Origin: CAIWXH01 sp964555675
GTDB lineage: Bacteria; Chloroflexota; Chloroflexia; Chloroflexales; Chloroflexaceae
Assembly: GCA_964555675.1 (NCBI GenBank)
Contig: CAZKTU010000100.1
Coordinates: 1 to 21,582, forward strand
DNA length: 21,582 nucleotides
Reading direction: 5' to 3'
Positions 1 through 5,851 of the stretch are shown here, piece after piece; within the stretch, counting starts at the first letter, position 1, and every line of letters starts with the position of its first letter. Position numbers and translations under genes: made by a program. The notes beneath the pieces are model-generated. The model saw nothing but the letters and a program-made list of their open reading frames with translations, did no database searches and was not told where the DNA came from.

Positions 1-50
1 CGTCCCGGTCGTGCCGCTGCTCCCGCCCGTCGTGCTCGTCCCGGTCGTGC
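1..50. repeat. 14-bp direct repeat coding Gly/Ser/Thr tail
   Basis: The 14-mer CGTCCCGGTCGTGC occurs at 1-14 and again at 37-50. The 36-bp period equals 12 codons, so the lipoprotein tail carries a protein-level repeat of GTSTTGT type. Such tracts are prone to slippage. Confidence 0.6.
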
Positions 51-669
51 TGGTGCCGCCCTGGTCGCCGGACGTATCGATGCCGGTGGAGCCACTGGAG
101 CCGAGGCCAAGGAGCATGACCGCCAGCTCGCCCGTATCGCCGAGGGGCAGGCGCATCAGCACATTCTCGTCGCTGCGGTTGGAGAGGGCCAGGGCGATGA
201 CCTCGCCCGTCGCCATCTCGACCTGGTCGGCGCTCAGGGCGCCGTCCTCGCCGACGACAATCGTCTCGGTGCGCGCGACGGCACTCACGTCGACCTGGCT
301 CGAGGCCGAGCTCGCCGAGCCGCCGGCGGGACCGCCCCCGCTCGCGCTGCCGATCGGGGCGGTGCCGGTGATCACGCCGCTGCCCTCGACGGGCACGGCC
401 GTGGGCAGCGGCGCACTGGTCGGCTCCAGGTCGCTGGTCGCCTCAAGGTCGCCACCCGCGATGGGCGAGGCCTCGGCCTGCCCCACAGGCTCGTTCTCCG
501 CACTATCGCCGCCCACCTGGCTCGACTCGGCCGGCGTTGCCTGACCGTTCGGCCCTCTCGCCGTGTCGCCCGCGCCCGCACAGCCCGCCAGACTGAGGGT
601 CAGCGCCAGCGCGCCGCCGATAACGCTGCGCGTCGGCGTGAGCGCCATCAGCATCTTCGCTCGCTTCAT
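1..669 (-). CDS. Secreted lipoprotein, possible degenerate cupredoxin-like domain (partial, C-terminus off the left edge)
   Basis: The first 223 codons are present and open through base 1. The N-terminus is a classic lipoprotein signal: basic MKRAKM, a hydrophobic core, and lipobox L-A-G-C with the lipidated Cys at residue 30. It should therefore be anchored on the outer face of the membrane. Residues 31-115 are low-complexity linker rich in Ser, Gly, Thr, Pro and Glu. Residues from about 130 to 185 alternate beta-like stretches (TETIVVGEDG, GEVIALALSNRSDENVLM), which resembles the cupredoxin pattern, but the copper-ligand His usually found after the Asn-x-x-x stretch is not seen. The last visible part is a Gly/Ser/Thr repeat. 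An AGAGGATAAGG stretch precedes the ATG. It is divergent from the aldo/keto reductase, with 103 bp between the two starts. The lipoprotein call is firm; the domain call is a guess. Confidence 0.75.
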   Translation of the reverse strand, partial: MKRAKMLMALTPTRSVIGGALALTLSLAGCAGAGDTARGPNGQATPAESSQVGGDSAENEPVGQAEASPIAGGDLEATSDLEPTSAPLPTAVPVEGSGVITGTAPIGSASGGGPAGGSASSASSQVDVSAVARTETIVVGEDGALSADQVEMATGEVIALALSNRSDENVLMRLPLGDTGELAVMLLGLGSSGSTGIDTSGDQGGTSTTGTSTTGGSSGTTGT

Positions 670-772
670 CCTTATCCTCTCCCGTGGTACATTGGTTTCA
701 TTACCCGCGACAGCCGCCGCGGTCACGGGTAGCTGTGCAAGGTGTATGCCGGGGCAAAGAGGAGCAAGCGAC

Positions 773-1750
773 GTGCACTATGTCAATCTGGGAAGCACGG
801 GGCTGAAGGTGTCGCGGATCTGCCTGGGGTGTATGACCTACGGCTCGCCGAGCTGGCGCGAGTGGGTCCTGGACGAGGAGGCCAGCCGGCCCTTCATCAA
901 GCGCGCCGTCGAGCTGGGTATCACCTTCTTCGACACGGCCGACATGTACTCACTGGGGGCCAGCGAGGAGGTGGTGGGCCGGGCCCTGCGCGACTTCGCC
1001 GAGCGCGACGAGGTGGTGATCGCCACCAAGGTCTACCAGCCTATGAGCCAGGGCCTCAACGACCGCGGCCTCTCGCGCAAGCACATCATGACGTCGATCG
1101 ACCGCTCGCTGCGCCGCCTGGGGACGGACTACGTGGACCTCTACCAGATCCACCGCTACGACTACGAGACGCCCCTCGAGGAGACCCTGGAGGCCCTTCA
1201 CGACGTGGTCAAGGCCGGCAAGGCTCGCTACATCGGCGCGTCGAGTATGTGGGCCTGGCAGTTCATGAAGGCCCTGGGCATCCAGGAGCGGCGGGGCTGG
1301 TCGCGCTTCGTGACGATGCAGAACCACTACAACCTGGTCTACCGCGAGGAGGAGCGCGAGATGATCCCCCTCTGCCGTGACCAGGGCGTCGGGCTCATCC
1401 CGTGGAGCCCCCTGGCGCGCGGCTTTCTCACGGGCAACAGGCCCAAGGGCGAAGAGCCGGCTACCCTGCGCGGCCGCACCGACACAATCTCGCACGCCCT
1501 CTACAACGAAGGCGACCACATCGTAGTCGAGCGCGTGAGCGAGCTGGCGGGCGCGCGCGGGGTCAGCAACGCACAGATCGCCCTGGCCTGGCTGCTGGCG
1601 AAGCCGGGGGTCAGCGCGCCGATTATCGGGGCGAGCAAAATGTATCAGCTCGAGGAGGCCGTGGCCGCCCTCGAGCTGAGTCTGAGCGCCGAGGAGATCC
1701 GACTCCTGGAGGAGCCGTACACCCCGCACGGCGTGCGCGGCCATAGCTGA
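773..1750 (+). CDS. Aldo/keto reductase
   Basis: This 325-aa protein is the usual length for a single-domain NADPH-dependent aldo/keto reductase ((beta/alpha)8 barrel, cytoplasmic) acting on aldehydes or ketones. The catalytic tetrad is visible: Asp54 and Tyr59 in FFDTADMYS, Lys86 in VVIATKVY, and His127 in LYQIHRYD. The C-terminal cofactor-binding part SAPIIGASK is also present, and the N-terminal NLGSTGLKVSRICLGCM is typical of the family. I chose the GTG at 773 because AGAGGAG (758-764) lies 8 nt upstream and homology begins exactly there; a longer in-frame reading from 563 adds 70 residues unlike any AKR. It ends 6 bp from the convergent merR gene. The substrate cannot be read from the sequence. 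Confidence 0.93.
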   Translation: MHYVNLGSTGLKVSRICLGCMTYGSPSWREWVLDEEASRPFIKRAVELGITFFDTADMYSLGASEEVVGRALRDFAERDEVVIATKVYQPMSQGLNDRGLSRKHIMTSIDRSLRRLGTDYVDLYQIHRYDYETPLEETLEALHDVVKAGKARYIGASSMWAWQFMKALGIQERRGWSRFVTMQNHYNLVYREEEREMIPLCRDQGVGLIPWSPLARGFLTGNRPKGEEPATLRGRTDTISHALYNEGDHIVVERVSELAGARGVSNAQIALAWLLAKPGVSAPIIGASKMYQLEEAVAALELSLSAEEIRLLEEPYTPHGVRGHS

Positions 1751-1752
1751 GT

Positions 1753-1764
1753 GCGGCTAGCCGC
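1753..1764. other. 12-bp palindrome between convergent stops
   Basis: GCGGCTAGCCGC is a perfect palindrome spanning the convergent gap and including the TAG stop of merR. It could act as a weak bidirectional transcription barrier, but there is no T-run. Confidence 0.25.
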
Positions 1765-2554
1765 GCGCCACAGGGATCTGGATCTCGGTGACGTGCCCAT
1801 CGGGGGTCGCGGCCATATGCAGGTAGAGCTCGCGGCTCTGGCCGACGGGCTTGTAGCCGCTAGGCTCGAGCCAGGTCATCAGGGCGGCGTAGGCCTGGCT
1901 CATGCCCTCGTAGGGGCCCTTGTGGATGGTGCTGGCGACCAGGCCGCCGGGCAGGGTGCGGAGCTTCACCCGGCCGCCCTCGGGCACGGGGGCCTCGAGG
2001 TAGACCGCGGCCTCCATGTCGGGGTCGCGCTCCATATACTCCGTATTGTGGTCGATGCCGACCGCCATACCGCTCACGCCCTGCCCGCCCAGGTAGGCGA
2101 ACAGCTCGTCGAAAAGGGAGCCGATCGCGCCGTAGTGCGGAATGACCGCGCGGATTCCGGCCACCAGCTGGGGGGCGACCTCCTTCAGGACCACGTCGTA
2201 GCTGGACATAGCACCCTCCTGTTCAATCTGGCGCAGCGTGGCCTCGACACGGGCCAGGCGCGCCTGCTCTTCCTCGATCTGCTGGAGCAGCTGGGCCTGC
2301 CGCAGGCGCAGCATGCCGCGGATCTGCTCGGCCGACAGGCTCTCGCGCAAGACGGTGGCGATCTGCTCGAGCGAGAGGCCCAGATCGCGCAGGGCCAGGA
2401 TGCGCTGGATGCGAGGCAGCTGCTCGGCGGTGTAGTAGCGGTAGCCGGTCTGGGGGTCGATGTGGGCCGGGGCGAGCAGGCCCAGCTCGGCGTAGTAACG
2501 CAGGGCCGAGACCGGCACCCGACACATCCGCGAGAAGTCCCCGATCTTGAACAT
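1757..2554 (-). CDS. MerR-family regulator with GyrI-like effector-binding domain
   Basis: This is a 265-aa transcription factor. Residues 1-70 form the MerR winged helix (MFKIGDFSRMCRVPVSALRYY, then GYRYYTAEQLPRI). A Glu/Gln-rich helix at about residues 72-118 is the dimerisation coiled coil. Residues 120-265 look like a GyrI/BmrR-type ligand domain (YDVVLKEVAPQLVAGIRAVIP, then GGLVASTIHKGPYEG). No C-terminal metal-binding cysteines are seen, so a small organic effector is more likely than a metal. The ATG at 2554 starts at the conserved MFKIG; a longer in-frame reading from 2785 would run over the neighbouring gene. It is divergent from the dehydratase (79 bp between starts) and its own promoter shows the MerR-type 19-bp spacer, so autoregulation is likely. 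Confidence 0.92.
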   Translation of the reverse strand: MFKIGDFSRMCRVPVSALRYYAELGLLAPAHIDPQTGYRYYTAEQLPRIQRILALRDLGLSLEQIATVLRESLSAEQIRGMLRLRQAQLLQQIEEEQARLARVEATLRQIEQEGAMSSYDVVLKEVAPQLVAGIRAVIPHYGAIGSLFDELFAYLGGQGVSGMAVGIDHNTEYMERDPDMEAAVYLEAPVPEGGRVKLRTLPGGLVASTIHKGPYEGMSQAYAALMTWLEPSGYKPVGQSRELYLHMAATPDGHVTEIQIPVARG

Positions 2555-2565
2555 CCTTGCGCTCC

Positions 2566-2594
2566 TTGTCAGCGAGAGCCATCGAGGGTATGCT
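2566..2594 (+). promoter_or_regulatory. Promoter of the dehydratase gene
   Basis: The -35 TTGTCA (2566-2571, 5/6 consensus) and -10 TATGCT (2589-2594, 4/6) are separated by 17 bp. Transcription would start near 2601, inside the MerR palindrome, giving a leader of about 33 nt. The -10 overlaps the -10 of the opposite merR promoter, so the two promoters should exclude each other. Confidence 0.6.
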
Positions 2595-2620
2595 ACAACC
2601 TCAAGCCGCTTGAGAGTCAA
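2590..2620 (-). promoter_or_regulatory. MerR-type promoter/operator of merR
   Basis: On the minus strand, -35 TTGACT (2615-2620, 5/6) and -10 TAGCAT (2590-2595, 4/6) are 19 bp apart, the overlong spacer characteristic of MerR-controlled promoters. The spacer holds the perfect inverted repeat CTCAAG-N3-CTTGAG (2600-2614), where a MerR dimer would bind and untwist the DNA. Confidence 0.75.
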
Positions 2621-2633
2621 GAGGGAGTCGCTC

Positions 2634-3593
2634 ATGCTCACCCCGGCCGACATTCTGGCAGCGCGGCGGCGCATCGCCGGGATCGCCCACCCCACGCCTC
2701 TGGAGCACAGCAGGCCCCTCTCGGCATACACAGGCGCCGAGGTGTACTTGAAGCTCGAGTGCGCCCAGGTGACGGGCAGCTTCAAGGTGCGCGGGGCGGC
2801 CAGCGCCCTGCGGGCGGGCGAGGGGCGCTACCCTGTGGTGGCCTGTTCGGCGGGCAACCACGCCCTGGGCGTGGCCCACGCGGCGGCCCATGCCGGCATC
2901 GAGGCGACCCTGGTGCTGCCCGAGAACGCCTCGCCGGCCAAGGTGGCCGCCCTGCGCCGCTACCCGTCCAGCGTGATCCAGGTGGGCGGCAACTACGAAG
3001 AGGCCGAGGCCGCGGCCCTGCGCATGGCCCACGAGGAGGGGCTGCGCTTCATCTCGCCCTATAATCACCCCGACGTGATCGCGGGCCAGGGCACACTCGG
3101 CGCCGAGATCCTCGAGCAGCTGCCCGGGGCCGAGGTGCTGGTGATTGGGGTCGGCGGGGGCGGCCTGATCAGCGGGATCGGCCTCTGGGCCAAGGCGATC
3201 AACCCGGCGATCAGGATCGTCGGGGTACAGGCCGAGAACTCGGCGGCCATGCTGGCCTCGCTGAAGGCCGGTCAGATTGTGCAGGCCCCCGATCTGCCGA
3301 CCCTGGCCGACGGTCTGGCGGGCAGCATCGAGCCGGGGTCGATCACCTTCCCCATGGTCCAGCGGCTGGTCGACATGCTGATCGCCGTGAGCGAGCAGCA
3401 GATCGAGGCGGCCATGCGCTGGCTGCTCAACGAGCATCATCTGGTGGCCGAGGGGAGCGCCGCCGTCGCGGTCGCCGCGCTGCTCAACGGCCTGATCGCC
3501 GGCCTGGCGGGGCGGCGGGTGGTCGCGCTGATTTGCGGGCGCAATGTGGCGACAGAGACGCTGCTGGCCGTGGCGGGGAAGGGCGCGCCCTAA
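2634..3593 (+). CDS. PLP-dependent threonine/serine dehydratase
   Basis: This 319-aa fold-type II PLP enzyme matches short catabolic threonine/serine dehydratases (ammonia-lyases) that lack the regulatory ACT domain. The PLP lysine is Lys51 in TGSFKVRGA. The substrate loop is CSAGNHALGV (71-80), and the phosphate-binding glycine loop is GGGGLISG (174-181). The C-terminal pyridine-N contact loop reads CGRN (301-304); many threonine dehydratases have SGGN there, and CGRN-like forms also occur in relatives acting on other hydroxy-amino acids. The exact substrate is therefore open. The ATG at 2634 has AGAGGGAG about 7 nt upstream; an upstream in-frame ATG at 2547 lies inside merR. It is divergent from the MerR regulator and probably controlled by it. 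Confidence 0.92.
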   Translation: MLTPADILAARRRIAGIAHPTPLEHSRPLSAYTGAEVYLKLECAQVTGSFKVRGAASALRAGEGRYPVVACSAGNHALGVAHAAAHAGIEATLVLPENASPAKVAALRRYPSSVIQVGGNYEEAEAAALRMAHEEGLRFISPYNHPDVIAGQGTLGAEILEQLPGAEVLVIGVGGGGLISGIGLWAKAINPAIRIVGVQAENSAAMLASLKAGQIVQAPDLPTLADGLAGSIEPGSITFPMVQRLVDMLIAVSEQQIEAAMRWLLNEHHLVAEGSAAVAVAALLNGLIAGLAGRRVVALICGRNVATETLLAVAGKGAP

Positions 3594-3647
3594 GGGCTAC
3601 GGGGTGCAGAGCGCGCCGGTAGCGATGCGGGGCGTTACGAGCGAGGG

Positions 3648-3959
3648 TTAGCCGCGGCGCGCCATAGGCCCGCGGCGCATCGGCGCGGGCGCCGGCGGCG
3701 GGGTGAAGGCGAAGTCGCCGCCCTCGGTCGGGAAGGTCATCCCGAAGCTGCGCCGCAAGATCTCGCGCAGGGTCGCCTCCTGGTTGCGGTCGGCGATCAG
3801 GGTTACGGCGATGACCTGGGCGGTATGTTCCGGGTCGCGCTCTACATCGGCGCGCAGCCAATGAGGCCAGCGGCGCAGCGTTGTGAGGATAGTATTCTCG
3901 TCGGGGCCGCGCAGGGTCAGGCGCAGCTCTTCCGGGCTGCTCAGATCAAGTGTCGCCAT
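3648..3959 (-). CDS. Hypothetical protein, 103 aa
   Basis: I do not recognise this protein. It begins MATLDLSSPEELRLTLRG and has an alternating acidic/hydrophobic body that predicts alpha/beta structure (residues 1-80). A Pro/Arg-rich, positively charged tail follows (PPPAPAPMRR ... RRG), which may bind nucleic acid. No signal peptide or membrane segment is visible. The ATG at 3959 follows AAAGGCGG; an in-frame ATG 30 nt upstream gives a less convincing N-terminus. It lies downstream of, and on the same strand as, the RRM gene, separated from it by a very stable hairpin. Coding support is codon bias plus the ribosome-binding site. Confidence 0.6.
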   Translation of the reverse strand: MATLDLSSPEELRLTLRGPDENTILTTLRRWPHWLRADVERDPEHTAQVIAVTLIADRNQEATLREILRRSFGMTFPTEGGDFAFTPPPAPAPMRRGPMARRG

Positions 3960-4003
3960 CAGTCCGCCTTTCGGTGCTGCCGGGGGCATCGCACGCGCTG
4001 GAT

Positions 4004-4046
4004 ACAGTGCGGAGGCGGGGGGTATGCCCCCGCCTCCGCATACTGT
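4004..4046 (-). terminator. Very stable hairpin after the RRM gene
   Basis: A perfect 14-bp stem pairs TGCGGAGGCGGGGG (4008-4021) with CCCCCGCCTCCGCA (4027-4040) across the 5-nt loop GTATG. It is extended by ACAG/CTGT after a 2-nt bulge. It starts about 20 nt past the RRM stop codon. No U-run follows on the minus strand, so it may be a weak terminator or a 3'-end stabiliser that separates RRM expression from the 103-aa gene. Confidence 0.5.
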
Positions 4047-4066
4047 CGGCGCTTATGGCCAGGGAT

Positions 4067-4375
4067 TTAGTAGCGCTCGCGGCGCCCGCCGCCGTAGCTG
4101 CCGCCGCCGCTGCGACCGCGGCTGCCGGCGTCCTTATCCTCGGCCTGGTTGACCCGCAGGTTGCGGCCATCGACCTCGTGGCCGTCGGTCGCGCGGATCA
4201 GGGCGGCGAGGTCGCTGGTCTCCATCTCGACGAAGCCGAAGCCGCGCGAGCGACCGGTGTCGCGGTCGCTGATGACGCGGGCGCTCTGCACCTCGCCATG
4301 GTTCGCGAAGATCTCGGTGAGCTCGGCGTCGCCGACGCTCCAGGGCAGGTTACCAACAAAAAGCTTGACCAACAT
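4067..4375 (-). CDS. Single-RRM glycine-rich RNA-binding protein
   Basis: This 102-aa cytoplasmic protein is one RNA-recognition motif plus a short Gly/Ser/Arg tail, like the cold-inducible Rbp proteins of cyanobacteria and other bacteria. RNP2 is LFVGNL (5-10) and RNP1 is RGFGFVEM (44-51), with the aromatic residues that stack on RNA bases. The tail from residue 83 (SRGRSGGGSYGGGRRERY) resembles an RGG-like segment. The ATG at 4375 is set by AAAGGAGAG upstream and by the start of the RRM fold. The family is known for binding single-stranded RNA, often induced by cold and autoregulated through a long leader; a leader of about 218 nt is present here. Confidence 0.94.
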   Translation of the reverse strand: MLVKLFVGNLPWSVGDAELTEIFANHGEVQSARVISDRDTGRSRGFGFVEMETSDLAALIRATDGHEVDGRNLRVNQAEDKDAGSRGRSGGGSYGGGRRERY

Positions 4376-4593
4376 TCCAGACTCTCCTTTGCGCCGAAGC
4401 GCGGGACTGTGAGGAGCACAGCCGGGCTGTCTCCACGATACACACGACGAGAACTCGAACGGCCGGTAGCCAGGCTGTAGCCCGGCTCGCTCGCTCCGGC
4501 GACACAACAACATGCTTCGAGCGACGAAGAGCGACCGTGGGACCTGGAGAGAGGGAGGAATGCAGGATCTCACAGCGAATGATGTTGGCTTAC
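4376..4593 (-). promoter_or_regulatory. Long 5' leader of the RRM gene
   Basis: If transcription starts about 7 nt past the -10 box, the leader is about 218 nt with no credible gene in it. Its 3' end forms GCGC-UUCG-GCGC (4391-4402, minus strand), a stem capped by a stable UUCG tetraloop directly before the AAAGGAG ribosome-binding site. Long leaders are usual for cold-induced RNA-binding proteins. Confidence 0.5.
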
Positions 4594-4599
4594 CGGCTT

Positions 4600-4627
4600 A
4601 GTATACCACACTTATGACAACAGGCAA
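4600..4627 (-). promoter_or_regulatory. Promoter of the RRM gene
   Basis: On the minus strand, -35 TTGCCT (4622-4627, 4/6) and -10 TATACT (4600-4605, 5/6) are separated by 16 bp. The region is notably AT-rich against its surroundings. Confidence 0.6.
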
Positions 4628-4653
4628 CCCGGGATCGCGCCGCGGGGCCGTCT

Positions 4654-4911
4654 TTAGTCGGTAGTAGGCTTTGCGACGGGCAATTCGCCCCGGCGCGGAT
4701 TCTGCACCAGGCGCAAAAAGCTGGTCAGCACAACCTGGGTGCGGCCGTCGACCCGCTTCAGCACGCTGAACATATTGACCACGTCGACGGTCTCGACGCG
4801 CACCCCGTCGATGAAGAGGTCGCCGACGGCGTTCTGGCTGGCCATGGCGTCGCCGACCAGCCTGGCGCCCCAGTTGGGGTTCTCGTAGACCGAAATGCGG
4901 CTGCCGTTCAT
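4654..4911 (-). CDS. Hypothetical protein, 85 aa
   Basis: I do not recognise this small protein. It begins MNGSRISVYENPNWGARLVG and predicts a mostly beta fold (VGDLFIDGVRVETVDVV, then RTQVVLTSFLRLV) with no signal peptide or membrane span. The ATG at 4911 has AAAGGAG with ideal spacing. It lies upstream of the RRM gene on the same strand; the RRM promoter sits in the gap between them (4376-4653), so the two are probably separate units. Its own leader is dense with hairpins, which implies post-transcriptional control. The function is unknown. Confidence 0.7.
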   Translation of the reverse strand: MNGSRISVYENPNWGARLVGDAMASQNAVGDLFIDGVRVETVDVVNMFSVLKRVDGRTQVVLTSFLRLVQNPRRGELPVAKPTTD

Positions 4912-5035
4912 ACTACTCCTTTGCCCGGCGGCGGGCGCGGCGTTGCTCGAAACGCCCGGGCCGCGTATTGCAGCGCGCCGAAGCGCGGGGCAAGAGTCCG
5001 CTTGGACTGCAGCTACTCCTGGGGCCTCCAGTATA
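4912..5035 (-). promoter_or_regulatory. Highly structured 5' leader with four hairpins, plus -10 box
   Basis: A -10 TATACT lies at 5030-5035 (5/6); no good -35 was found. The leader of roughly 110 nt then holds four consecutive perfect hairpins on the minus strand: AGTCC-aagc-GGACT (4995-5008), CGCGC-uucg-GCGCG (4974-4987), GGCGTT-tcgagc-AACGCC (4939-4956) and GCCCG-ccgc-CGGGC (4923-4936). The last one abuts the AAAGGAG ribosome-binding site. This looks like a cis-regulatory RNA, such as a riboswitch, protein-binding leader or thermosensor. Confidence 0.5.
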
Positions 5036-5065
5036 GCACGGATAAGCCCGAAATCTCATTATGTT

Positions 5066-5096
5066 TTGTGTCTATCGGAGGGCCGATATCTATGCT
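5066..5096 (+). promoter_or_regulatory. Operator-like palindrome in a possible long-spacer promoter
   Basis: The inverted repeat TATCGG-aggg-CCGATA (5073-5088) lies between a weak -35 TTGTGT (5066-5071) and -10 TATGCT (5091-5096, repeated at 5096-5101) at 19-bp spacing. It would drive the two small plus-strand genes. The -35 matches only 3/6, so an activator may be needed. Confidence 0.4.
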
Positions 5097-5280
5097 ATGC
5101 TGGACTAAGCCTGATTCTCCAGCCCCGCGTCTCCTCACTTCTCATGACTCCCCCGTGATGCGCTCACCATCGGGGCGCTTCGACATCCCTGAACTGCTGG
5201 CCTTCAGGCCGCTACGCGAAGCCGCCGTCGTTTGACACAGCGCTCTCCGGCACCGGCCGGAGCGACCAGGAGGTATCGCA
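5097..5280 (+). other. Leader of the small-gene pair, with two hairpins
   Basis: This stretch has no convincing gene. It can form CCTGAA-N9-TTCAGG (in 5186-5206) and CTCCGG-caccgg-CCGGAG (5245-5262). The second sits just before the AGGAGGT ribosome-binding site of the 82-aa gene. A 25-codon reading frame at 5158-5235 has no ribosome-binding site. Confidence 0.35.
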
Positions 5281-5529
5281 ATGACTGAATTTCAGCAGAT
5301 CAGCGGCGCCCCGCCAGAGGCTCACTCGGGCGCATATCTGGCGGTCACCCGCCTGCCCGACGGGCGCTATTGCGTCGCCTACACCGCCGGCGGGATCAGC
5401 CGGAAGAGTTATACACCCTCGCTCGAGCAGGTGGTCCGCCAGGCCCAGCGGGCGGGCGGCCTCCCCGTGAGGACCGATGACAGCGCCCTAAGGCAACGTT
5501 GCCAGGACGCTCAGCTGCCGCTCATCTAG
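5281..5529 (+). CDS. Hypothetical protein, 82 aa
   Basis: I do not recognise this protein. It has a strong AGGAGGT ribosome-binding site 8 nt before the ATG, so translation is well supported. Residues 17-45 read as two or three beta strands (AYLAVTRLPDGRYCVAYTAGG), followed by the helix SLEQVVRQAQRAGG. It is cytoplasmic with no membrane segment. The beta-beta-(beta)-alpha order resembles the fold order of the following gene, which begins 35 nt downstream, so the two may be distant paralogues or partners in one transcript. Confidence 0.72.
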   Translation: MTEFQQISGAPPEAHSGAYLAVTRLPDGRYCVAYTAGGISRKSYTPSLEQVVRQAQRAGGLPVRTDDSALRQRCQDAQLPLI

Positions 5530-5564
5530 GCCCAACCCCCAACGGTAGCAGAAGGGACGATCTC

Positions 5565-5780
5565 ATGGCCGCTCAGGCAAAGCGCACCGTGCGCGTAGGG
5601 CGCATCTATCACGTTCGGGTCTCCGAGGTTGACTACCGTGCCTTCATCTGGCAGGCCGGAAGCGGCTTCTGCGGGCGCGTCGAGGACAACCCCCAGGTAC
5701 AGCTCTGCCGTGGCCGCACCGTGGTCGCCGTGCGCGACCAGCTCTCAGCCGCCCTCAGCGCCAGCCTCAACCCCCAGTAG
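5565..5780 (+). CDS. Small protein, HicB-like fold order, 71 aa
   Basis: This 71-aa protein has beta strands (GRIYHVRVSEVDYRAFIWQ), then CGRVEDNPQVQLCRG and the helix TVVAVRDQLSAALSA. That order, with a GRVE-P-V-G-T-type middle and a C-terminal helix, recalls the degenerate RNase H fold of HicB-like proteins. No HicA toxin and no DNA-binding tail are present, so a toxin-antitoxin role is not supported. The ATG at 5565 has GAAGGGA upstream; an earlier in-frame ATG at 5499 overlaps the previous gene. It is probably co-transcribed with the 82-aa gene. The fold is inferred by eye; the function is unknown. Confidence 0.62.
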   Translation: MAAQAKRTVRVGRIYHVRVSEVDYRAFIWQAGSGFCGRVEDNPQVQLCRGRTVVAVRDQLSAALSASLNPQ

Positions 5781-5791
5781 GCCCAGCGTAG

Positions 5792-5806
5792 CGGGCCCGA
5801 GGCCCG
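5792..5806. terminator. Small GC hairpin between convergent genes
   Basis: CGGGCC-cga-GGCCCG lies in the 71-bp gap between the convergent 71-aa gene and the ChlI-like gene. It has no adjacent T-run, so a terminator role is tentative. Confidence 0.3.
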
Positions 5807-5851
5807 TACCCGCCGCGTACCACGGCGAAGACCGCATCTACGCAGCTTGTT

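Noticed and set aside
563..772. N-terminal extension of the aldo/keto reductase
   Set aside because: It overlaps the divergent lipoprotein start, has no ribosome-binding site, and the family begins at the GTG at 773.
1751..3064. Long plus-strand frame across merR and into the dehydratase
   Set aside because: It is antisense to merR, then runs out of frame over the dehydratase, with no recognisable domain.
5158..5235. 25-codon leader peptide before the small-gene pair
   Set aside because: There is no ribosome-binding site and no run of regulatory codons.
5281..5780. HicA-HicB toxin-antitoxin pair
   Set aside because: Only the second protein is vaguely HicB-like. The first lacks the HicA double-stranded-RNA-binding fold and its catalytic His.
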